Assembly (NCBI GenBank): GCA_003008705.1
Contig: PDUO01000019.1
Location: forward strand, 430,552-494,551
Length of the DNA: 64,000 nucleotides
Reading direction: 5' to 3'
Origin: Pezicula radicicola
Lineage: Eukaryota > Ascomycota > Leotiomycetes > Helotiales > Dermateaceae
Numbering within the stretch: position 1 is the stretch's first letter; each line of letters starts with the position of its first letter. Below, in pieces: positions 21,642-31,822 of the stretch. A program made the position numbers and the translations under genes. A model generated the notes under the pieces. That model worked only from the letters and a program-made list of their open reading frames with translations. It ran no database searches and had not been told where the DNA came from.

Positions 21642-23255
21642 ATGGCAGACCATAACAAAGATGAAATTGTTACTTCTGGGCTTTCCTCCGATACTGAGGA
21701 GCAGCAAATCACTCGCGAATATCAAAAACGTATGTCTTTCTTTGTTCTTAACTTCTCGCTTACCTATTCCACTTCAACACTGTTCTTTTCTATAATTCTT
21801 ATCCATCTCATTAGTTATCCACTTTCATCAGAAATAATGATTATTATATGCTAACCCTCTTTTCAAAAATAGCAAAATGGTATCGCAGCACCTTCTATAA
21901 TGCCTTAATCCTCGGAATCTGCAACTTCCTCGCTCCAGGAATCTGGGGAGCTATGAACTCACTCGGAGCAGGAGGAGAAGAAAAGGTAATGCCACATTTT
22001 TCATTTCCTCTTCGCAAGTTTTTCCAATCCTAAGACTCCAATCCCAAGACTCCAATCAAGTCCCATCCCATTCTCCCTCCAAAAAGAAAAAGAAAAGAGA
22101 TAAAATTACTAACACGAAAACCCGTCAGCCCTACCTAGTAAACGGCGCCAACGCCCTAACATTCTGCCTAATGGTAGTCTCCTGTTTCTTCTCCTCAATC
22201 CTCGTAAAAAGAATCGGAATAAAATACAGCCTAATATTCGGAACCATGGGCTACGCACCCTACGCAGCAGGACTCTACACCAACAACCGATTCGGAACCG
22301 AATGGTTCGTCCTCTTCGGCGCAGCACTCTGCGGCATCTCAGCCGGAGTATTCTGGATGGCCGAAGCCGCCATCGCCTTAAGCTACCCAGAACCCTACAA
22401 CCAAGGAAAATTCCTCGGCTTCTGGCTCAGTTTTAGAGTTGGTGGCCAGGTTTTGGGTGGTGCTATTAATCTTGGTTTAAATGCTGGGAATAATCAGGCG
22501 GGTAAGGTTTCTTATACTGTTTATCTTGTCTTTATCGTTCTTCAGGCTTTGGGACCTTTTGCTGGGTTGTTGTTGAATAAACCGAGTAAGGTTCAGAGAA
22601 CTGATGGTGTTCCTGTCAAATTGGAGATTACGAATGGGAATCTTGTTGAGCTTAAAGAAGTTACGAAACTCTTTTTTTCGAGGAATTTTTTACTTATTGT
22701 TCCTTTGATTGCTCAGGGGGTTTATACAGAGGCTGTTATGTTTACTTTTGAGAGTCTTTGGTTTTCGGTTAGGGCTAGGGCTTTGGGAAGTTTCTTGAGT
22801 GGTATCGTTGCTATTATTTCGGGGAATTTGTTGGGTGCTTTTCTTGATCGGAAACGGATTTCTTTGAAGAGTAGGGCTAGGGGTGCTTTTTTTGTTATTT
22901 TGGGTCTTCAGGGTGCTTGGTGGGTTTGGGCTACTGTTCTGGTTCATGATTTTCATACTAGTAAGCCCACTTTTGATTGGGTTGATAGGGGTTTTGGGAA
23001 GGGGTTTGCTCTTTTTTTGGTTTGGGTTGCTGGGTTTCAGTTGAATTATATGTATCTGTAAGTCTCCCATTTCCTTTTTTCCCTATTCGTCAAGACTGGC
23101 TATAATGGTAGATTTGTGGGAGTAGCGCTAATGAGTCGGTGATTTAGGTATTTCGTTGTTGGAAATCTGGCTTCGACTCAGGCTGAGGTGGTAAGAATTG
23201 CGGGACTACTGAGAGGAACGGAATCAGCTGTTCAAGCTGTTAGCGTAAGCTCTTT

Positions 23256-23286
<31 letters not shown>

Positions 23287-23543
23287 GATCTTCCTCTTTC
23301 TAGTTTATCTAATATGCTAATCTCATGACAAAATTTTAGTACGGACTTAATAGTATCGATATCATTGCTGATGTTGGTGGTGTGTATATCAACTTTGGAC
23401 TCTGGGCTCTTGCTTTGATTCCAGGTTGGTTTGTTATCAAAGAAATCGGAGTTACTCTTGGAGATAGAAAATTGGCTAGAGAAGGAGCTGCTACTGTTAC
23501 TCCACGTCCACCGAAGGAGGATGATAGGGATGTGAAGGCGTGA
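21642..23543 (+). CDS. UNC-93-like major facilitator membrane protein
   Basis: Five exons: 21642-21729, 21873-21985, 22129-23057, 23148-23244 and 23340-23543. All four introns are GT-AG and all phases agree, giving 476 residues. ATG at 21642 (MADHNKDE). The UNC-93-like fold is recognised from FLAPGIWGAMNSLGAGG, PYLVNGANALTF, FGTMGYAPYAAGLY and ALCGISAGVFWMAEAAI, with about eleven hydrophobic helices across the exons. Fungal members are uncharacterised transporters or ion-channel regulators of the plasma membrane. It follows the Baeyer-Villiger gene on the same strand and could move its substrate. Codon use shifts inside exon 3: C-rich third positions before about 22430, T-rich after. Confidence 0.9.
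23257..23285. repeat. (TTTC)n microsatellite
   Basis: About seven TTTC/CTTT units inside the last intron of the UNC-93-like gene; they extend its polypyrimidine stretch. Confidence 0.9.
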
Positions 23544-23739
23544 GCTTATTTAGAAAGGTCATTTCGTAAGGGCGGGTGGGTTTATTGATGGATATATTCG
23601 AGTTAGATAGATTGCATTTATGAAGTTAGAGTAGAGTAATAGAAGTTAAAGAGAATTTTAGCTATCGTGGTTAAGTATAAGGTTTAGAGATTGGATGCTG
23701 TTCTGTCGAATTATTTAATAAATGTATGTTACTCTTTAA

Positions 23740-24660
23740 ACAACAAATTCCCAACACCAACAATCTGAGAAACGTAGCTGTCCTTGCCGTGCCCTCTAAT
23801 TTGCTCATCGGAAGTTAGTTTGATGCCCAACGCGGCCTCTAGACCAACCTAGTGCTCCATCAAAAGTGGATCCACGAATGCCAAAATGCTGTCTGGATCT
23901 GGTTTACTACCAGGGTTGTTAAGGTGGCGGCCTCAATGTACTAAATGGTACCAGAAGGACACAGTTTGCGGATTCCAGTAGGTGGGAACGCGGTATTTGG
24001 AAGGCTCTCTTCGTTAGAAGGCGCTTTTCAAAGCCCAAGATTATTAATAGTCCCTTGGTATGCCGCTGGATTAATTTTGCTCCATGAGGAGCAAAGTCGA
24101 CGTTAGAGTGGGTCTTGTAGTTTTCAAAGTAAGATGAGATAAATGTGGAGCTATTTGAATGATGGATCAGGTGCTTCTTTCGTCACCCCACATGCCCGAA
24201 CCAGATATTCTGGTCCTTGTAGAACACCTACGGTAAACTGTAGTGTCGTATTTATCACCTACTTCACTTTCTTCGGTACCTTGAGCTCTCACAGATACCG
24301 ACAGTAGTGTTGAACAGTCCACTGCTAATCTGTGAAATTTTGAAGCAAATGAATATATGCTATTTTCGAGCCTAGATGGTTGCTCTTGATGGTATATGGT
24401 AATAGTCCAGCAAAGCCCAACATGTGCCCTATTCTAATGGAAGTATTTTGTAGCACTGCACCAAGCGCTTGTGTTCCCACATTAACGTGAACAATCACAT
24501 ATTGACGGTCAGTTAAGCGAGGAAAGTCATCAACCATAGACAGATCAGCTTTCTGCAGTAATGAAATTATTAGCCAAGAGTATAAAAATGCTAGGAACAG
24601 ATGCAATGTTATTAGAATAGGTAAGAGCTTAGTAGGATTAAGTGTTCTCTGATTTAGCAC
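23740..24660 (-). pseudogene. Decayed coding remnants on the minus strand
   Basis: Several protein-like pieces follow one another on the minus strand, broken by stops and frame changes. At 24325-24660 one piece resembles the middle of a short-chain dehydrogenase (KADLSMVDDF, then QALGAVLQN). Around 24180-24260 another reads GPEYLVRACGVTKEAPDP. At 23740-23920 a third reads PDPDSILAFVDPLLMEH, stop, VGLEAALGIKLTSDEQ; the stop is TAG where CAG (Gln) would fit. I cannot tell whether these are one gene or several, nor name the last piece. RIP-like decay is likely. Confidence 0.4.
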
Positions 24661-25538
24661 CTTATATATTAGTACTTTATATAAATTTACACAAGAGTAA
24701 GATAGTTACTTATTTGAAGGGTGGGGGCGGCCCTATTTTATCAGACAATTTAATAACTCGACCAACTTAGCTTTTTGAATATAATATCTTTATAGAAAAT
24801 CCATCGTATAGTAATAGTATTATTAAATTTTAGGAGGTATTATATAGTTAAGATATCTACTTAAAAGAAGAGATTTGTTGCACTACAAATGCTACTTGGC
24901 AAAGGTATATTAAAAATCGACTAATTCAGGCCTCAAATTTATTTTATTTGCAGCTCGATTTTTCAGTTCAATTAACGTCGGATAGATGAATTTTCATTTG
25001 ACCATTTTCCTTTGCTAGCCCTACTGCACGCGACCTATTCTTTGGGTTCGTGAATTTATCCACCTGCTTTCGTACAGCACGACCCCTTGCTAGCGTTCAT
25101 TAGTATGCACTTTCCAGCACTAAAGTTATATTACACAGCCGAAGTCGGCCAAAGCGCTTAAACCTAAGGTAAAGGTATATCGAGCCTTATTTTGGACTAA
25201 CAAGGTTTACCTACCTAGTGTTTATTACTTTCTATGCCTTAGGACGTAATTACTATACTCTGTTGATTCTATTCTACAATGAAACATACTTATAATTGAA
25301 AACGATATATTTATAAACATTATCGTGACTTGACCGTTCGGGTCTGTGACGCTACTCTAACAGGGGTTAGGCGCCATAAATTTAAATCCGAGCCTCACTC
25401 GTGTCGTGGATAAACTTCTCAGGTTATATACAAAGTAGGCCATAGCTTAGAACACCTACCTACTGTCACTGTATTATTTGACTTTCGTTAAACTCATTTG
25501 GAATTCATTAGGCTATTTGATATGCTTTTGCCTTCACC
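24661..25538. other. Gene-free AT-rich stretch
   Basis: Very AT-rich with many TA steps and stops in all frames; probably RIP-decayed repeat DNA. Its right end holds the promoter of the first NLR-like gene. Confidence 0.4.
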
Positions 25539-28500
25539 ATGTCGATAAGTGCTGGTGTTGTTAGGCCTAACCCAGGCAGCAACGACGACGCCTTCGGCAA
25601 GAAAAAATATACCACCCCATGGGCTCAGAAGCGCCGCGATAAAGATGGCATGGAGGGAGCACGAGGCCCTGTTGGGCTTCATATCCTGCATTCTTCCCCC
25701 GAACCGCTAATCGATTTGATTTTCGTGCATGGTCTACGAGGAGGGTCGATAAAGACTTGGCGAAAGGGCAGCGACCCTCGTTTTTTCTGGCCAAAGTGGT
25801 GGCTACCTATGGAACCCGGATTCCGCAACGCCAATATCCATAGCTTTGGCTACGACTCAGACTGGGCAAGCACGAAGTCAAGCATTCTAAATGTACACGA
25901 TTTTGGCCAGTCACTGCTAGAAGAAATGCGGAATTCCCCTTATTTAAGAGATAATGGCAATGTAGGTTCACGTGAATTCTAATGTGCTATGTTATGGCTC
26001 ATGGCGAAACAGCGTCCTATAATACTGCTTGGACACTCTATGGGCGGTCTTGTAATAAAAAAGGCAAGGGTTCCAACTACATCACGATAGTATTCGGTCA
26101 GAACCGGCCACACTAACGTTGAAGCTTAATGACAGGCGTACATCCTTGCCAAAGATCTATCAGACTTCAAGGGCCGCATTCGATGCATATTCTTCTTGGC
26201 TACTCCCCACAGAGGGTCTGATTATGCTGCAGTTCTCAATAAAATTCTCAATGTTTCCGGTATAATGTCTTCGCGTGACTACATTACCGACATTACCAAG
26301 GGCTCTATCTCAACCCAACTGATTGACGATGACTTTGGGAAGTGTGCTAACGAGTTGGCTATATTCTCCTTTTATGAAACACTGCGAATGAATCTTGGCT
26401 TTTCATCTGGCCTGATTGTAGAAAAGAGTTCAGCTGTTCTTGGTATGACCCTATGATATTCGTAGCATTTACACCAACCATTGAGGACGAGACTAACATA
26501 ATTTTCGGCCATGTTAGGATCTGGATTTAGGAATGAACGTGTTCAATATCTCAACGCAAACCATCGGGATATCTGCAAATTCGAAAGCCGCGATGATCCC
26601 AATTATATCACACTGAAAAACGCTCTTACAAGTGCAGTTCAAGATCTATTGAAAGATGGTATAGTTTCACGTATTCCAGTCACACGAGCAAGCTAACGAT
26701 AAAAGTTTCAATAATCAAAAAAGAAGAATCTATCGAGCAAATGCTAGCATTGAAATCTTATCTTGGAATGTCAGACAGGCCAGATGAACACTACCAGAAG
26801 GTAGAAGGCTCATGTCAATGGATCACCGCTCGAGAGGACTTTCAGGATTGGAGAGATTGGAATGATGATATCCTGGCTGGAGAGCAAAATGAAATGAAGA
26901 GCACAATTCCTTCTATCTTTTGGGTCTATGCCAATCCTGGGACTGGCAAAACAACTCTCGCGGCACATGTCATATCGGAACTTCAGAAGTTTCATCTTGA
27001 GTGTGCTTATTTTTACTTCCACATGGGCCAGAAAACTTCACAGTCACTGGGAGACTTCCTAAGGTCGATTTCTTATCAAATGGCCATGTCGAATGCCGCC
27101 ATCCGCAAGAAATTAACCGCATTACGCCATGAAGGATCAACGTTTGACATGGACGATTCGTGGACAATTTGGACCAAACTTTTCAAGAGGGGTATTCTTC
27201 GAGTAAGTTACTTTTGGGTAGAATAATAATCAAGATCATTGGACTGACTAGCTTTATAAAGGCCCAAATCTATACACCACAGTATTGGGTTATTGATGCT
27301 ATAGATGAATGCAATAAGTACCAAGAATTCTTCACTATGCTTAGGGGCGAAAAACCTAGCTTTCCCCTCCGGATTTTCATCACAAGTCGAAAGGTCCCAA
27401 ATATGCAGCGGCTCTTCCGCCCCCTTGAGGCATCAACGTCAATGACATGTATTGAGATACCGGTAAAAGACAGTCTTAGCGACATCGAGTGTTACATCCG
27501 AAGTCGGATTGATAATTTGCCAATCGATACTGCTACGGACAAGCAAGACCTTGCACATAATTTGCTGCGTAGATCCAGCGCTTGCTTTCTATGGGTTCGG
27601 CTCGTCTTGGACGAACTTGAGAATGTATTTTCTAATGAAACTATTCTGCAAGTTCTACAAGGGATTCCAGAAGGAATGGTACCCTATTACGAGAGAACCA
27701 CGAGAGCAATGTCGGAAAATAAGCTGGAGAAGCATATTGCCAAAGCTGTTCTTGTCTGGGTCGTGACAAGCTCCCGAAAGATAACGACATCGGAGCTTTC
27801 ACAGGCACTTAAGTTGGACATCAACACGGTGCTTTCTAGCGCGAAAAGTGCCGTAGAGGGACTCTGTGGCCAGCTAGTATCCGTTGACAAATACTCTGAC
27901 TTGGTCGATGTCATTCATCCCACGGTTCGCGAGTTTCTGTTGTCAACTGCCGCCGCAGAATTTTCCATCTCGAAACCCCTGGCACATGCAAGAATTGCAT
28001 TGACTTGTCTACATCTTCTTTGTAGTAAGGAGATGCAACCCCCTCGAAATCGACGGGTTTTAACTCAAAACCGGCCGGAACCATCGCCGTTTCTTGACTA
28101 TGCGTTAACTCAATTTTCCGAGCACGTTTACAGTGCATCATCGGAAGCTGATGAGCTATTACTTGCAATGGACTGTTTTTTTAGAACGAATGTTTTATCT
28201 TGGATCGAAAGAATCGCTATGAAAGGCGATCTTTATTGTCTGATTCGAACATCGAAGAATATGAAGGCTTACCTGGACCGCAGAGCCAAGTATGTATCCT
28301 CACTGAGCGGACCCGTGAATAATTTAGACGTTTGGCAGATAGACTTGAGCAGGCTCGTGACGAGGTTTGGAACAGCACTTTTACAGGACCCTTCATCGAT
28401 CTACTTTCTTATACCTCCTCTCTGCCCGTCTGGTTCTGCCATTTACCAGCAATTTGGAAAGAGACCAGACGCCTTGGCGGTCGTTGGGTTCAAAAACGAT

Positions 28501-30534
28501 GCATGGGATGACTGCATTACATCAGTCGGCTTCGGTGAAGATATAGCAGCAACTGTTTCTTGTGGAGAGAACATTATCGCAGTGGGCATGGAATCAGGCG
28601 ATATAAACCTTTATAACAACCGTAGTTGTCAAAGGGAGGGTGTTCTGCACCACAAATATCCGGTCGACCTTGTGCACCTCACGGAAACATTCATTGCGGC
28701 GTGTACAACCAGATCGATTATGCTCCAGGACCTTGAGGGAAATATAATTTGGGAAACACGACTGAGGTTCCGCTGCATTCTTCTCACGTCCTATGAAAAA
28801 TTCATCGTTGCCGTATCCGAACATGGCCACGTTCTACAGTGGGACATAGTGAACGGCGCACTTATAGAGGACCGAAGCTTTATCTACAGAGGTTATGACG
28901 TTGAGACCAAATATAACGCGCTTGCTACTAGAGCACCATTTGTTGCGTCTATATCGCCAGACTTGGAAATGCTTGCCTTGGGATACAGAGGTGGTGCAGT
29001 CTGTCTCTGGGAATTTCAGAATGGTGAGTTCATTAACTGGGCACGAGATGAAGAAAACAGGCTTGCTTCGAAGATTTTGTTTAACCCAAATCCCAACATC
29101 AATCTCCTTCTCGTTATCTATACCAATCACGACCTGTCGCTTTATGAACCCTGGTCGGGAAGCTTGGTCTTCACTCAAAAGACACCCAACGATGTCGCAT
29201 TGTTGTCAGCGTCCTGTTCCCCTGACGGTCGAACGCTCGTCACCTCCGAGATGCATGGAAACATGCAAATCTGGGACTTCGAGTCATTAACCCTTCTATA
29301 CCAAGTCCTATCTCCGTTCCACTCCTTCAGAATTCTCAACTTCACCTCAGACGGATCCTGTGTGGTTGATGTGATGGATTCCGGCATCCGTATCTGGTCT
29401 CCTGCGGCCCTTGTGCGTAAAGATATTGAGGAGGACGCTAGTCCCAGTGACGACGTTATCAATCTAGCGGTTACCAACGGCCAGTATGAATCACTCAGGA
29501 ACTCGAGAGTTACCGCTCTATGTGCTCATCCCTCGCTTCCTGTTATTTTTGCTGGAAAATATAACGGTGAAGTCCTTGCTTTTAGCACGAAGACTGGACA
29601 GCAAATTTCGGTGCTTTATTCACATTCTCAGACAGCATTTATAACTGAGTTGGCGGTTACCAAGAACAATATCATAGCATCGAGTGATGTTACTGGTGTT
29701 GTACAGGTCTGGAAACTAATTTCAAGTCAGCCCTGGACGATAAAAAGTGATGTCCTACTGTTGCAGATAAATTCAACGGTGCAGGTTAAACAGCTATGCT
29801 TCAGTGTTCACGGCAACTACCTGCTTGTTGCAACTTTGAAGTCTGACCGAATCTACTCTATGAAAGATGGGGCTTGCACTGGGTCGTTACATTTCGAGTC
29901 TCAGGAGAGGAAGGTATGGCAGTGGCTTCCAATTTTTGATCAGGGGAAAGAGGAGGGAAAAGAGGAGGGAAGAGAGGAGAAATTCACACTGTTTAGTGAT
30001 CATGTGTTGAAGAGATACAGCGCCCAAGATTTCCCCTCGATGATTGATGACTCTGAGATCTGCCTACATTATGAGCTCGGAGAGGGCAAGGTAGAAACAA
30101 GCATCGACTCTGCAGTCGTTCACACGGAGACCCAGACTTTAGTCCTTGATGTTCGTGACGACTCGAGCTACGTGTCGTCCTCAACAATGTTCTTGTTCGA
30201 TCTCAGCAAGATACCATCCGGCTCACCTAGAGCAACCCTTACACCATTAAGTGGTATACTCTCTGAATTTAGCGAACATTTTGTTGGAATTAGGGAACAG
30301 ACCAAAAGCTTCGTGTTTCTACACAAGAACTCGTGGCTGTCTAGCATCAACCTGAACAGCCTTGCGGTGAACAACTACACACAGCATTTCTTCATGCCTA
30401 ACGAGTACATCTCCACCAGTCATGGGGTACTACCAGTGAAGACTGTAGATGACGATATTGTATTCTGTCTGCATGGAGACCTGGTCATTGTCAAGAATGG
30501 GCTCAAGTTCCAGGCGATCAAGGCCTTAGAATAG
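25539..30534 (+). CDS. NLR-like protein: alpha/beta hydrolase (SesB-like) - NACHT - beta-propeller
   Basis: Six exons: 25539-25961, 26013-26063, 26136-26442, 26518-26658, 26706-27202 and 27262-30534. Phases agree, giving 1,563 residues. Intron 2 is GC-AG (GCAAGG donor); the others are GT-AG. The N-terminal alpha/beta hydrolase (about 55-290) has DLIFVHGLRGG, the nucleophile elbow GHSMGG (Ser150) and LATPHRGS, as in SesB-type domains of fungal NLRs. The NACHT core has its P-loop ANPGTGKTT at about 383-391 and Walker B VIDAIDEC at about 482-489. A helical region follows, then a long C-terminal part with WD40-like strands (VCLWEF, MQIWDF, VQVWKL). In fungi this architecture senses non-self and switches on an effector enzyme; the ligand here is unknown. 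It lies 1.3 kb upstream of a second NACHT gene on the same strand. Confidence 0.88.
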
Positions 30535-31822
30535 AAACAAGAAGCGGATCATTGTTATCGACTACAATGAGGAAGGATAAACGAGGAATTCCCAAAAGAA
30601 CTCGAGCAACCCAAATATGCGAATGGCCATTTGATCAGACTGTAACAGTTGACAGCCGCGGGATTGTCGATTAAAAGCAGCTGCATTAGTATGTTGACAC
30701 AGGACATCTTTCGAGGACGTTTATGCAAATGCTTGTGTTCGCGCTCCAAGGATATATTTTCGCCATAGCATGTGTTAGATTGGGGAGAAAAGCGCGTCTT
30801 GATAAGGCTGGCCAAAGACATTGGAGTAGGCGCTGTGGAAAAAGGCTTGGATATGTGCCAATCTTGCTTGCAAATATCACTTACCCGTTGTCTTCCTCAA
30901 TCTTCCTAGCGGAAATTCTTGGAAACTAGATCGCCGGTTGTTAATACAAAAGGAAACCGATGAAACTTACCTTGTGGCGCCGCGTGACAGGAAGGTTGCG
31001 ACAAAGGTTGGTTACGGGACATGGTCCTTGTAGGTCAAGTTGTGGCTGGTGTAGATGGGTGAATCTGAAAAGGTGAAGAAAGGTTCGTCTTAGTGCGGAC
31101 TAAGGCGTAATCTTATCATGGAACGAAGACTCTAGCTAGATTCGTAGAGTAGTACCGAAGTGTAGTATAAGAAGTTGTAGCGTACGGATTGGTTTATAAG
31201 AGATTATTTTAATTAGGGTGAGTGAGGTACCCAAATCAACTGAGGCACCTAAATCCACCTCCTTATCTGAGTAGAGATCTATTCAAAATGATCATTTGAA
31301 AACCAATTCGTACGGTATATACGAGTGTATGCACTCAGAATGGGGGATCATTTCGGCCACTTAGATCAAAACTCTTCCTATACGAAAATAGTCATTGCTA
31401 TTTCACCATTTTCAAGGCGGTCAAGAATAGAGCCCTAATAATGAGCAAGTCGTAGTCTGTATCTTTCGGGAATACGGAAGTACAAACGTATATTTTTAGG
31501 AAGCATTTATCTAAGGAATAAAGTTTTTCTCATTCTACCGGCAGAGAAACCTTTATAAAGACCGGAACAGTTTTGATCCAAGTGGCCGTAATAATCCTCT
31601 ATACACTCTTTACATCCATCCCATGCTATTAATAGAGCCGTTGATTGGGTCGTTTGTTGGAGCTGCAGACTTTACCCATGAAATTCTCAGCCTCAGCTGC
31701 TATGCAACCTCCTGTCAGCTCATAATAATCACAGTCCACGCTCTGCGCGGTTTTGACGTTGCCTAGTTTATTATTCTTTTCAAGAGATTAACATTGTGGT
31801 TCTTCTAAGCTAACTTTTGAAG
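30535..31822. other. Spacer between the two NLR-like genes
   Basis: 1.3 kb with no supported gene. It contains MITE family A copy 2 and the promoter of the second NLR-like gene. Confidence 0.45.
31178..31317. mobile_element. MITE family A, copy 2 (140 bp)
   Basis: Left end TAGCGTACGGATTGG, right end CCAATTCGTACGGTA, inverted to each other and flanked by TA. The inner ends (AAGAGATTATTTT and AAAATGATC) match the copies at 10446 and 42011. It is inserted between the two NLR-like genes. Confidence 0.75.

Noticed and set aside
22690..23070. 126-codon minus-strand Asn/Pro/Lys-rich ORF
   Set aside because: Antisense to hydrophobic helices of the UNC-93-like gene.
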